Shown here piece by piece: positions 28,303-39,458 of a stretch of 64,000 bases of DNA. A program made the position numbers and the translations under genes. The stretch's first letter is position 1, and every line of letters starts with the position of its first letter. The notes under the pieces were generated by a model. It was not told the DNA's origin. It saw only the letters and a program-made list of their open reading frames with translations, and searched no databases. This stretch comes from Comamonadaceae bacterium (GTDB lineage Bacteria; Pseudomonadota; Gammaproteobacteria; Burkholderiales; Burkholderiaceae_C): the NCBI GenBank assembly GCA_009996515.1, contig JAACZV010000003.1, positions 186,001-250,000 of the forward strand. Direction: 5' to 3'.

Positions 28303-29111
28303 GCCGGCACGTCCTCGCCCAGTGCCCGCCGCAGAGCCATCGCCGCGTGCGGCGCGCGCTCCTTGGCGCCGCTGATGAAGAAGACGAAGACGTCGCGCGG
28401 CGCCGTGGCGGCGGCGGGCGGCTCGATGCGCGGCAGGCCGTTCGGCTCGCCGCCTTGGGCCCAGGCCCGCGCCGAGGCGGCCAGTTGCGGGAACAGCTCG
28501 GGCGCGCAGCCCAGCGGCTCGTCCGCATGCGTACGCATGATGCGCGTGTAGACGAAGTCGCCCGTCGCCTCGGCGATGGGCGGGTAGTCGTCGGACTCGG
28601 TGAACACCGTCGCCACCTGGTGCTGCCTGGCCAGGGCCAGGTACTCGGGGCATTGGAAGCTGGCATGGCGCACGTCCAACGCGTGGCGCAACGGCAGGCC
28701 GTCGACCTGTGCCGGCAGTCGCTCCAGGAAGGCGGTCAGGTCGGCGGCGTCGAAGCGGTGCGTGGGCGCCAGCTGCCAGACGATGGGGCCCAGCTTGTCG
28801 CCTAGCTCCGCGATGCCGCTGTCAATGAAGCGCCGGATGGACTCGGCGCCCTCGGCCAGCACGCGGCGCTGCGTCGCGAAGCGTATGGCCTTGAGCGAGA
28901 ACATGAAGCCGTCCGGCGACTCCTTGCGCCATTTGGCAAAGGTGGCGGCTTTCTGCGCGCCGTAATAGGTGCTGTTGATCTCGATGGTCGTGAGCCGCCG
29001 GCTGGCGTACTCCAGCTCGCGCGCCTGCGGCCAGCCGGCGGGATAGAAGTTGTCCCGCCAGGGCTCGAAATTCCAGCCGCCTATGCCGACCCTGATCTTG
29101 CCTTCGCTCAT
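28299..29111 (-). CDS. DUF72 family protein
   Basis: A 270-residue predicted TIM-barrel protein of unknown biochemical function. Family blocks are IRVGIGGWNFEPWRDNFYPAGW near the N-terminus, EINSTYYG, and IVWQLAPTHRFD in the middle; the C-terminal part has YTRIMRTHADE and VFVFFISGAKERAPHAA. ATG at 29111. It follows the ETF-QO gene on the same strand by 65 bp and its last codons touch the PaiB gene from the other side. Confidence 0.88.
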   Translation of the reverse strand: MSEGKIRVGIGGWNFEPWRDNFYPAGWPQARELEYASRRLTTIEINSTYYGAQKAATFAKWRKESPDGFMFSLKAIRFATQRRVLAEGAESIRRFIDSGIAELGDKLGPIVWQLAPTHRFDAADLTAFLERLPAQVDGLPLRHALDVRHASFQCPEYLALARQHQVATVFTESDDYPPIAEATGDFVYTRIMRTHADEPLGCAPELFPQLAASARAWAQGGEPNGLPRIEPPAAATAPRDVFVFFISGAKERAPHAAMALRRALGEDVPA

Positions 29112-29176
29112 GCTGCCCCTCGGGATGGCCAAGAGGCCGCAGCCTATCGGCCCTCGCGGCGGGCGCGCAAGCGGAC

Positions 29177-30853
29177 TTACATGCCGGCGTAGTTCGGGCC
29201 GCCGCCACCCTCGGGCGTGACCCAGACGATGTTCTGCGTCGGATCCTTGATGTCGCAGGTCTTGCAGTGCACGCAGTTCTGCGCGTTGATCTGCAGCCGC
29301 TCGCCGCCACCGGCCTCGTTGGGCACGAACTCGTAGACGCCGGCCGGGCAGTAGCGGCTCTCGGGGCCGGCGTAGGTGGCGAGGTTGACCTGCACCGGCA
29401 CCGCATCGTTCTTCAGCGTCAGGTGGGCGGGCTGGTTCTCCTCGTGGTTGGTGTTGGAGATGAACACCGACGACAGGCGGTCGAAGGTCAGCTGGCCGTC
29501 GGGCTTGGGGTAGGCGATGGGCGTGCACTCGGCGGCCGGGCGCAGCGACGCGTTGTCGGCCTTGTGGTTGTGCAGCGTCCACGGCGGGCTGGCGATGCCC
29601 AGCTTGGGCAGCAGCCACTGCTCGATGCCGGTCATCAGCTGTCCGGTGGTCTTGCCCTTCTTGAACCAGAGCTTGAAGTTGCGCGTCTGCTGCAGCTCCT
29701 CGTTCAGCCAGCTCTTCTCGAAGGCCTCGGGGTAGGCGGCCAGCTCGTCCTGGGCGCGGCCGGCCTCCAGAGCCGGGGCGATGGCCTCGGCCGCCAGCAT
29801 GCCGCTCTTGATGGCCGCGTGGCTGCCCTTGATGCGGGCGGCGTTCAGGTAGCCGGCGTCGCAGCCCACCAGGCATCCGCCCGGGAACACCGTCTTGGGC
29901 AGGGCTTGCGGCGTGCCGTTGTTGATCGCGCGGGCGCCGTAGCCGATGCGCTTGCCGCCCTCGATGTGGGCACGGATGGCGGGGTGGGCCTTCCAGCGCT
30001 GCATCTCCTCGAAGGGGCTGAGGTAGGGGTTGTCGTAGTCCAGGCCGATGACGAAGCCCAGCGTGACCTTGTTGTCCGCCAGGTGGTAGAGGAAGCCGCC
30101 GCCGAAGGTGTCGCCCTCCATGGGCCAGCCGGCCGTGTGCACCACCTTGCCGGGCTGGGCCTTGGTCGAAGGGATCTCCCACAGCTCCTTGATGCCGATG
30201 GCGAAGGTCTGCGTGTCCTTGCCTTCGGTGAGCTTGTACTTGGCGAGCAATTGCTTGCCCAGATGGCCGCGCGCGCCCTCGGCGAACACGGTGTACTTGC
30301 CCAGCAGCTCCATGCCCAGCTGGAAATGGTCGGTGGGCTGGCCGTCCTTGCCCTGGCCCATGTTGCCGGTGGCCACGCCCTTCACGCGCCCCTGCTCGTC
30401 GTACAGCACCTCGGCAGCCGCGAAGCCGGGGAAGATCTCGATGCCCAGGCTTTCCGCCTGCTGGGCCATCCACTTGACGACGTCGGACAAGCTGATGACG
30501 TAGCAGCCATGGTTGTGGAAGTTGCGCGGCACGAGGAAATCGGGCGTGCGCTTGGCGTCGGTCTCGGACAGGAACAGCACGTCGTCGCCGGACACGGCCT
30601 GGTGCAGCGGCGCCCCCAGTTCCTTCCAGTTCGGGAACAGCTCGGTGATGGCCCGCGGGTCCATGACGGCACCCGACAGGATGTGGGCGCCGGGCTCCGA
30701 GCCCTTCTCCAGCACGACGATGCTGGCGTCGGGCTTGATCTGCTTCAGGCGGATGGCCGTGGCCAGGCCGGCCGGGCCACCGCCGACGACGACCACGTCG
30801 TACTCCATGGACTCGCGGGGGCCGAACTGGGCCAGGATTTCTTCGGCTGTCAT
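29177..30853 (-). CDS. Electron transfer flavoprotein-ubiquinone oxidoreductase
   Basis: Inner-membrane iron-sulfur flavoprotein passing electrons from ETF (fed by acyl-CoA dehydrogenases) to ubiquinone. The 558 residues show an FAD-binding motif VVVVGGGPAGLATAIRLKQ, the conserved GAHILSGAVMDPRA, and a C-terminal 4Fe-4S site with CPAGVYEF and NCVHCKTCDIKDPTQNI. ATG at 30853. It is divergent from an SDR gene; a small ACGATCGT dyad lies between them. etfAB are not in the window. Confidence 0.97.
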   Translation of the reverse strand: MTAEEILAQFGPRESMEYDVVVVGGGPAGLATAIRLKQIKPDASIVVLEKGSEPGAHILSGAVMDPRAITELFPNWKELGAPLHQAVSGDDVLFLSETDAKRTPDFLVPRNFHNHGCYVISLSDVVKWMAQQAESLGIEIFPGFAAAEVLYDEQGRVKGVATGNMGQGKDGQPTDHFQLGMELLGKYTVFAEGARGHLGKQLLAKYKLTEGKDTQTFAIGIKELWEIPSTKAQPGKVVHTAGWPMEGDTFGGGFLYHLADNKVTLGFVIGLDYDNPYLSPFEEMQRWKAHPAIRAHIEGGKRIGYGARAINNGTPQALPKTVFPGGCLVGCDAGYLNAARIKGSHAAIKSGMLAAEAIAPALEAGRAQDELAAYPEAFEKSWLNEELQQTRNFKLWFKKGKTTGQLMTGIEQWLLPKLGIASPPWTLHNHKADNASLRPAAECTPIAYPKPDGQLTFDRLSSVFISNTNHEENQPAHLTLKNDAVPVQVNLATYAGPESRYCPAGVYEFVPNEAGGGERLQINAQNCVHCKTCDIKDPTQNIVWVTPEGGGGPNYAGM

Positions 30854-30984
30854 GTGGGTCTCCGACCGTATTGAATTGCGCGCGATTCTAGAGAGGGTGG
30901 CGCGTGAATCGAACGATCGTGCTTTTTTAGTGTGATCGGTCCAGGCCGGTAGGATGGCCGCAACACATCCCGAGAGGCCGTCCC

Positions 30985-31767
30985 ATGAGTTACTCCATCA
31001 ATCTCGAAGGCCGTGTGGCCCTCGTCACCGGTGCGTCCAGCGGGCTGGGCGCGCAGTTCGCCAAGACCCTGGCCCAGGCCGGCGCCTGCGTCGTGCTGGC
31101 GGGCCGGCGCGTCGAGCGGCTGAAGGACTTGCGCGCCGAGATCGAGGGCCGGGGCGGCGACGCCCATGTCGTGCAGCTGGACGTGACCGACGTGGCCAGC
31201 ATCAAGGCCGCCGTGGCGCACGCCGAGACCGAGGTGGGCACGCTGGACATCCTCATCAACAACTCGGGCGTCGGCGCGACGCAGTCGCTGACCGATGTCA
31301 CCGAGAACGACTACGACTATGTGATGGACACCAACACGCGCGGCGCCTTCTTCGTCGCGCAGGAGGTGGGCAAGCGCATGCTGGCGCGTGCGCGCGGCGC
31401 AGCACCCGGCACCTTCATCGGCGGGCGCATCGTCAACATCGCCTCCATGGCCGGCCTGCGCGTGCTGGGCCAGATCGGCGTCTATGCGATGAGCAAGGCC
31501 GCCGTCATCCACATGACGCGGGCGATGGCGCTGGAATGGGGCAAGTACGGCATCAACGTCAATGCCATCTGCCCCGGCTACATCGACACCGAGATCAACC
31601 ACCACATCTGGGACACGGAGCGGGGCAAGAAGCTGGTCGAGCTGCTGCCGCGCAAGCGCGTGGGGCAGCCGCAGGACCTGGATACGGCGCTGCTGATGCT
31701 GTGCGCCAGCGAGAGCCATTTCATCAACGGTGCGGTCATCCAGGCCGACGACGGATTCGGGGTCTAG
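30985..31767 (+). CDS. SDR family oxidoreductase
   Basis: A 260-residue short-chain dehydrogenase/reductase. Motifs: NAD(P)-binding TGASSGLG, NNSG (a variant of the NNAG motif), catalytic Ser in NIASMAG and YAMSK (Tyr and Lys). The Arg after the first beta-alpha unit (AGRRVERL) suggests NADP preference. Such enzymes near ETF-QO are often beta-hydroxyacyl-CoA or 3-oxoacyl reductases, but the substrate cannot be told from sequence. ATG at 30985 with GAGAGG upstream. Confidence 0.9.
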   Translation: MSYSINLEGRVALVTGASSGLGAQFAKTLAQAGACVVLAGRRVERLKDLRAEIEGRGGDAHVVQLDVTDVASIKAAVAHAETEVGTLDILINNSGVGATQSLTDVTENDYDYVMDTNTRGAFFVAQEVGKRMLARARGAAPGTFIGGRIVNIASMAGLRVLGQIGVYAMSKAAVIHMTRAMALEWGKYGINVNAICPGYIDTEINHHIWDTERGKKLVELLPRKRVGQPQDLDTALLMLCASESHFINGAVIQADDGFGV

Positions 31768-31821
31768 AGCATGAAGCCCCTCGTCCGGCCCGGCCCCGCT
31801 GAACGCGGGCCAGTCCAGTCG

Positions 31822-31873
31822 GTCCCCCGTGGGGACGGCGATTGCACGGGCTTCGAGCCCGTGCAACATCGCC
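31822..31873 (+). repeat. Two back-to-back hairpins upstream of yceH
   Basis: GTCCCC-CGT-GGGGAC (31822-31836) is followed without a gap by a long stem, GGCGA (31837-31841) and TTGCACGGGCT (31842-31852), a TCG loop, then AGCCCGTGCAA (31856-31866) and TCGCC (31869-31873). The inner 11 bp are perfect. No T-run follows, so it is not a standard terminator. Confidence 0.7.
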
Positions 31874-31925
31874 AGCACGGGCCGGCTTGGGAGCGGCCCG
31901 GCGCTCGACCCGCAATACTCAACAC

Positions 31926-32549
31926 ATGAACAAAAGAGATCTGACCCCGCTGGAGGCCCGCGTGCTGGCCGTCCTCGTCGAGAAGGAGGCCACCGTGCCG
32001 GACAGCTACCCGCTGTCGGCCAATGCGCTGACCGCCGGCTGCAACCAGAAGACGGCGCGCGACCCGGTCATGGACGTGTCCGAGGCCGAGGTGCTGGCCA
32101 CCGTGGAGGAGCTGAAGTCGCTGCATCTGGTCAACACGGTCAGCGGCAGCCGCGTGCTGCGCTACGAGCACAACTTTGCACGCGGCCTGGGCCTGCCGGG
32201 CGCCGCGGTGGCGCTGCTGACGCAGCTGATGCTGCGCGGTCCGCAGACGGCGGCCGAGCTGAGGCAGAACAGCGAGCGGCTGCACCGCTTCGCCGACGTG
32301 TCCTCGGTCGAGGGCTTCCTGGAGGAACTGGCCGAGCGCGAGCCGCCGTTCGCCATCAAGCTGCCGAAGGCGCCGGGCGCCCGGGAGGCGCGCTGGGCGC
32401 ATCTGCTGTGCGGGCCGGTCGCGTCCGTCGAGCAGGCGGCCGCCGCGGCGGTGCCGCGCGACGAGGAGGTCGCCCTGCTGCGCGCGGAGGTCGCCGCGCT
32501 GCGCCAGCTCGTCCACCGCATGGCCGCCGAACTGGGCATCACCCCATGA
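31926..32549 (+). CDS. YceH family protein (DUF480)
   Basis: A 207-residue protein of the YceH/DUF480 family with tandem winged-helix domains; biological role undetermined. Family blocks are LTPLEARVLAVLVEKEATVPDSYPLS, GCNQKTARDPVMD and RGPQTAAELRQNSERLHRF, and a C-terminal coiled-coil-like helix (EEVALLRAEVAALRQLVHRM). ATG at 31926 gives the standard start. Its stop overlaps the thioesterase start as ATGA. Confidence 0.92.
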   Translation: MNKRDLTPLEARVLAVLVEKEATVPDSYPLSANALTAGCNQKTARDPVMDVSEAEVLATVEELKSLHLVNTVSGSRVLRYEHNFARGLGLPGAAVALLTQLMLRGPQTAAELRQNSERLHRFADVSSVEGFLEELAEREPPFAIKLPKAPGAREARWAHLLCGPVASVEQAAAAAVPRDEEVALLRAEVAALRQLVHRMAAELGITP

Positions 32550-32957
32550 GATACGTCGTTCCCGCCGAGAAGAAGCTGACCTACGAATGCCGCATCCCCA
32601 TGCGCTGGGGCGACATGGATGCGATGGGGCACATCAACAACACGCTCTACTTCCGTTACCTGGAGATCGCGCGCATCGACTGGCTGACGGCCATAGGCGC
32701 GCCGCCCAACCCGGGCGGGCAGGGGCCGGTCATCGTCAACGCGTTCTGCAACTTCTACCGGCAGCTCAAATGTCCGGGCGAGTTGCTGGCCAAGCACTAT
32801 GTCAGCGACCCCGGCCGCACCGCGTTCGAGACCTGGATCACGCTGGAGCGGGTGGACGAACCCGGCCTCATCTACGCCGAGGGCGGCGCGACGACGCTGT
32901 GGTTTGACGCCCAGACCGACAAGGCCATCGCCTTGCCGGACTGGGTGCGCGACATCG

Positions 32958-32965
<8 letters not shown>
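32546..32965 (+). CDS. Hot-dog fold acyl-CoA thioesterase (4HBT type)
   Basis: A 139-residue thioesterase of the YbgC/4-hydroxybenzoyl-CoA type. The active-site segment MRWGDMDAMGHINNTLYFRY carries the catalytic Asp and the HxNN pattern of the family. Probably hydrolyses a CoA thioester in the cytoplasm; the substrate is unknown. The ATG overlaps the yceH stop by 4 bp. Its last 8 bp overlap the end of the convergent TonB-dependent receptor gene. Confidence 0.9.
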
Positions 32966-35693
<2,728 letters not shown>

Positions 35694-35861
35694 GGGTGTC
35701 TCTCTCCTGGTTTGGCGCGAGTCTATGCACGGTGCCGCTCGCTCCCGGCCCGGCGACGGCGAATCGTCTCGCCCGCGCCACGTTGTCGCCGCGCCTGTCC
35801 GAGGCTGGCGGTCCTCGGCGCTCTGTCATGATTCGCGGTCTGAACAAGGAGGTGGGTCAGC

Positions 35862-37274
35862 ATGAGGGCATGGATCTGGGCAGGCGTGGCGGCGATGGCG
35901 ATGGCCCTAGGCGTGCGGGCGGCGCCCCCGACGACGCCACCGGCGCCGCAAGGCGCCAAGCAGCAGCGCCCGGCAGCCCCGCGTCCGGCGGCAACCGCGC
36001 CGGCCAAGCCCGCGGCGGCGCAGCCGCACTCCGGCGCGCTGCTGCCCGAGCCCGAGCCCGCCATCCGTGGCTACGCCGTGCCCATAGGCGGCGCGCTGAA
36101 GGCCGACAACGAGGAGGTCTGGCAGCGCATCGTGCAGCTGGCCGGCGGCAAGGGTGCACGCTTCGTCGTTTTCGGCACCGCCAGCGAGGATCCCGAAGCC
36201 AGTGCCAAGCAGGTGGTGGACCTGCTGCAGCGTCGCGGCGCCGTTGCCGAGGCCCTGCCGGTGGCGCCCAAGTTCCTGTGGGTGGACCTGAACAAGGTCG
36301 TGCGAGACCCGGCGCTGATCGCCAAGGTCAAGGCGGCCCGGGGCGTGTTCTTCACCGGCGGCACGCAGGAACGCATCGTCGACGTGCTGCAGCCCGGCGG
36401 CCAGAGCACCCCCATGCTGGAGGCCATCTGGGACGTCTACCGCAAGGGCGGCGTCGTGGCCGGCACCTCGGCCGGCGCGGCCATCATGAGCACCATCATG
36501 TTCCGCGACGCGCCCAGCAGCATCAACATCCTGAAGGGCCGCATCGTCGACGGCAAGCAGGTGGACCGCGGCCTGGGCTTCGTCGGCCCCGAGTTGTTCG
36601 TGGACCAGCATTTCCTGAAGCGCGGGCGCATCGGCCGCATGGTGCCGCTGATGATGGCCAAGGGCTACAAGCTGGGCCTGGGCGTGGACGAGAACACGGC
36701 GGCCATCATCCGCGGCGACGAGATCGAGGTCATCGGCGACCGCGGCGCGCTGATGGTGGACCTGACGGAGGCCCAGACCGACCCCACGCTGGGCGCCTTC
36801 AACGTGCGCGGCGCGCGCATCAGCTATCTGGAGCATGGCGACCGCTACCACCTGCGCGCGCGCTCGACGACGCCGTCGGCGCCCAAGCTGCGCGGCGAGC
36901 TGCACGACGCCGAGTCGCCCAACTTCCGCGCCTACTACACCGAGGACTACCTGTCGCTGGACATGCTGGGCGACTCCACCATCTCCAACATGATGACGCG
37001 GCTGATCGACAGCTACCGCCGCGAATACAAGGGCCTGGCCTTCGATGCGCTGCCGCGCCCCGGCGACCCGCTGGCCGAGCTGGGCTTCCTGTTCCGCGTC
37101 TACAAGGGCTCGGATTCGCTGGGCTGGAGCACCGAGGAATTCGGCGGCGAGCAGTTCACCGTCACCAACCTCTACCTGGACATCAGCCCGGTTCGCCTGC
37201 CCATGCCGCTGTATGGCGGCTGGGCCGGGCCGGCCCGGCCGGCGACCGAGGCCGCCGCGGCATCGGCGCCCTGA
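35862..37274 (+). CDS. Exported cyanophycinase-family peptidase (S51)
   Basis: Predicted to cut cyanophycin (multi-Arg-poly-Asp) into beta-Asp-Arg dipeptides outside the cytoplasm. The 470-residue protein has a signal peptide (MRAWIWAGVAAMAMALGVRA), a Pro/Ala-rich linker (about 22-60) and the S51 core. All three catalytic residues can be seen: Ser in AGTSAGAAIM, His in FVDQHFLKRGR, Glu in GVDENTAAI. An extra C-terminal region (about 330-450) is longer than in the 270-residue cytoplasmic CphB and recalls the extracellular CphE type. A strong AAGGAGGT ribosome site precedes the ATG at 35862. Confidence 0.9.
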   Translation: MRAWIWAGVAAMAMALGVRAAPPTTPPAPQGAKQQRPAAPRPAATAPAKPAAAQPHSGALLPEPEPAIRGYAVPIGGALKADNEEVWQRIVQLAGGKGARFVVFGTASEDPEASAKQVVDLLQRRGAVAEALPVAPKFLWVDLNKVVRDPALIAKVKAARGVFFTGGTQERIVDVLQPGGQSTPMLEAIWDVYRKGGVVAGTSAGAAIMSTIMFRDAPSSINILKGRIVDGKQVDRGLGFVGPELFVDQHFLKRGRIGRMVPLMMAKGYKLGLGVDENTAAIIRGDEIEVIGDRGALMVDLTEAQTDPTLGAFNVRGARISYLEHGDRYHLRARSTTPSAPKLRGELHDAESPNFRAYYTEDYLSLDMLGDSTISNMMTRLIDSYRREYKGLAFDALPRPGDPLAELGFLFRVYKGSDSLGWSTEEFGGEQFTVTNLYLDISPVRLPMPLYGGWAGPARPATEAAAASAP

Positions 37275-37389
37275 GGGCTTTGCAGCGCCTGGTCACAAGC
37301 GTTGCTTTTCCTCGGGCCTGACCCGCTGTCGAAGCGCACCCAGGCCTGCCAAGATGGCAGGTCCATGACTTCCGGCATCCAGCCTCATC

Positions 37390-38628
37390 TTGCCTAGCTC
37401 TTCAAAAGACTTCGGCGGCACCGTCATCGTCATCGGCGGCGCGCTGCAGGCCGACAGCGAGGCCGTCTGGCAGCGCATCGTCGACGAGGCCGGCGGTGCC
37501 GGCGCCACCATCGCCGTGTTCCCGACCGCGGCCTACGAGCCGGAGCGCGTCGGCGCCCAGATCGTCGCGGCGCTGAACCGCTGCGGCGCCCGCGCCGAGG
37601 CGGTGCCGCTGGCGCCGCATCTGCGCGGCGTGGACCTGCACGCGGCGCTGAACGACGCCGCGCTGGTCGCGCGTGTCGCCGCCTGCCAGGCGGTGTTCTT
37701 CTCGGGCGGCGCGCAGGAGTACCTGGTCGACACGCTGCAGCCCGGCGGCCGGTCCACCGCCATGCTGGAGGCCATACGCGCCGTCTTCGCGGCCGGCGGC
37801 GTCATCGCCGGCACCAGCGCCGGCGCGGCCGTCATGAGCCGGCTGATGTTCCGCGACGCGATGGACAACCTGGCCGTGCTGCGCGGCCAGTGGCGGGCCG
37901 GCCGGGAGTACGACCGCGGCTTTGGCTTCGTCAGCCCCGAGCTGCTCATCGACCAACATTTCCTCAAGCGCGGCCGCATCGGCCGCATGCTGCCGGCGCT
38001 GCAGGCCCTGGGCTGCCGCTTCGGCCTGGGCGTGGACGAGAACGCAGCCGTCGTCATCCAGGGCTCGCGGCTGGAGGTGGTGGGCGCCAGCGGCGCCATC
38101 CTGGTGGACCTGGGCGAGGCCAGCCACGATGCGCGGCTGCCGGCCTTCAACCTGCGCGGCGCGCGCCTGGCCTTGCTGGGCCCGGGCGACCGCCATGACC
38201 TGGCCAGCGGCGAGACCACGCCCGCCGCGCACAAGCGCTGCGAGCCGCGCCTGGACCCGGCCGCGCCGGGCTCCCGGCCCGCCCGCAGGGTCGACCGCTA
38301 CTTCCTCGACATCCTGGGCGACGGCTGCATCCGCGAGGCGCTGATCCAGCTGCTGGACGGCCCGGCGCCCGAGGTGCGCGGCCTGGCCTACCGAGCCAAC
38401 CCGGGGCCGGACGACGCGCTGCCCGACATCGGCTTCGAGTTCCGCCTGCGCCGCGGCCCCGGGCTGATGGGCTGGCGCAGCCCGCTGCGCGGCGGGCAGG
38501 ACTACACGGTGCTGGGCGCCCGGCTGGACGTCGTGCCGGTGCGCGTGGCCCAGCCCTTGTTCACGCCGCTGGCCGTCGAGCCGCTGCGCGTGGTCGAATC
38601 GCAGCCGTGCCTCCAAGGAGAACGGTGA
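37390..38628 (+). CDS. Cyanophycinase-family peptidase without signal peptide
   Basis: A paralogue of the preceding gene, 412 residues, with the same catalytic triad (Ser in AGTSAGAAVM, His in LIDQHFLKRGR, Glu in GVDENAAVV) and the same C-terminal extension. It lacks the signal peptide and linker, so it is probably cytoplasmic. The start is a TTG at 37390 giving PSSSKDFGGTVIVIGGAL; no ATG or GTG lies between it and the conserved core, and there is no clear Shine-Dalgarno, so expression may be weak or coupled. The stop overlaps the next start (TGATG). Confidence 0.87.
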   Translation: MPSSSKDFGGTVIVIGGALQADSEAVWQRIVDEAGGAGATIAVFPTAAYEPERVGAQIVAALNRCGARAEAVPLAPHLRGVDLHAALNDAALVARVAACQAVFFSGGAQEYLVDTLQPGGRSTAMLEAIRAVFAAGGVIAGTSAGAAVMSRLMFRDAMDNLAVLRGQWRAGREYDRGFGFVSPELLIDQHFLKRGRIGRMLPALQALGCRFGLGVDENAAVVIQGSRLEVVGASGAILVDLGEASHDARLPAFNLRGARLALLGPGDRHDLASGETTPAAHKRCEPRLDPAAPGSRPARRVDRYFLDILGDGCIREALIQLLDGPAPEVRGLAYRANPGPDDALPDIGFEFRLRRGPGLMGWRSPLRGGQDYTVLGARLDVVPVRVAQPLFTPLAVEPLRVVESQPCLQGER

Positions 38629-39020
38629 TGACCTCGATCAGCGGTGAATTCAGCGTCGGCATGACGGCCCGGGACGCGGAGGCCGACAGCCCCGCCATCG
38701 GCCGCATGCTGCTCGACAAGCAATACCTCGGCGAGTTGCAGGCCCGGGGCGCCGGCCAGATGCTGGCCACCCATGGCGGCGTCGCCGGCTCGGCGGCCTA
38801 TGTGGCGCTGGAGACCGTGACCGGCACGCTGCAGGGCCGCGAGGGCAGCTTTGCCCTGGTGCACCATGGCCGCATGGAGCGCGGCCAGCCCACGCTGCTG
38901 ATCACCGTCGTGCCCGACTCCGGGACGGGCGCGCTCACCGGCCTGTCGGGCCGCATGGGCATCCGCGTCGAAGGCCACCGGCATTTCTATGATTTCGAAT
39001 TCACGCTGCCCACGACCTGA
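38628..39020 (+). CDS. DUF3224 domain protein
   Basis: A 130-residue small beta-barrel-like protein of the DUF3224 family, function unknown. The pattern ISGEFSVGMTARD, then GRMLLDKQYLGELQARGAGQML and YVALETVTGTLQGREGSFALVHHG, with the C-terminal FYDFEFTLP, is typical. ATG at 38628 is preceded by AAGGAG at 7-nt spacing and overlaps the cyanophycinase stop by one base. Confidence 0.85.
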   Translation: MTSISGEFSVGMTARDAEADSPAIGRMLLDKQYLGELQARGAGQMLATHGGVAGSAAYVALETVTGTLQGREGSFALVHHGRMERGQPTLLITVVPDSGTGALTGLSGRMGIRVEGHRHFYDFEFTLPTT

Positions 39021-39036
39021 AGAAGGCCCATCCATC

Positions 39037-39453
39037 ATGAAGAACATCCTCCCCCTCGTCGCGCTGACGCTGCTCGCGGGCGCTGCCCATGCGGCCGACG
39101 TCGGCGTGTCCGTGCAGATCGGCCAGCCGGGCTTTTACGGCCGCATCGACATCGGCAATGCCGCGCCGCCACCCGTCGTGCTGGCCGAGCCGGTCTGGGT
39201 GCAGCGCCGGCCCGTGCGCGTGGAGCCGGTCTATCTGCGCGTGCCGCCCGGCCACCAGAAGCACTGGGCCAAGCATTGCGCCAAGTACAACGCCTGCGGC
39301 GTGCCGGTCTACTTCGTCCGCGAGGACTGGTACCAGGAGCGCTACGAGCAGCACCGCCATGACGACCGCCGTGATGACCGCCGTGGCGATGACGACCGGG
39401 GCAAAGGCCATGGCAAGGGCCACGGCAAAGGCCACGGCAAGGACAAGGACTGA
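39037..39453 (+). CDS. Exported protein with His/Gly/Lys-rich tail
   Basis: Not recognised as a named family. The 138 residues start with a signal peptide (MKNILPLVALTLLAGAAHA), then a short domain with GFYGRIDIGNA and YLRVPPGHQKHWAKHCAKYNACGVPVYFV, and end in a His/Asp/Arg-rich segment followed by repeated GKGH units (about 39402-39440). Two Cys and many His suggest possible metal binding in the periplasm; this is inference from composition. It lies 16 bp after the DUF3224 gene. Confidence 0.75.
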   Translation: MKNILPLVALTLLAGAAHAADVGVSVQIGQPGFYGRIDIGNAAPPPVVLAEPVWVQRRPVRVEPVYLRVPPGHQKHWAKHCAKYNACGVPVYFVREDWYQERYEQHRHDDRRDDRRGDDDRGKGHGKGHGKGHGKDKD

Positions 39454-39458
39454 GCCGC

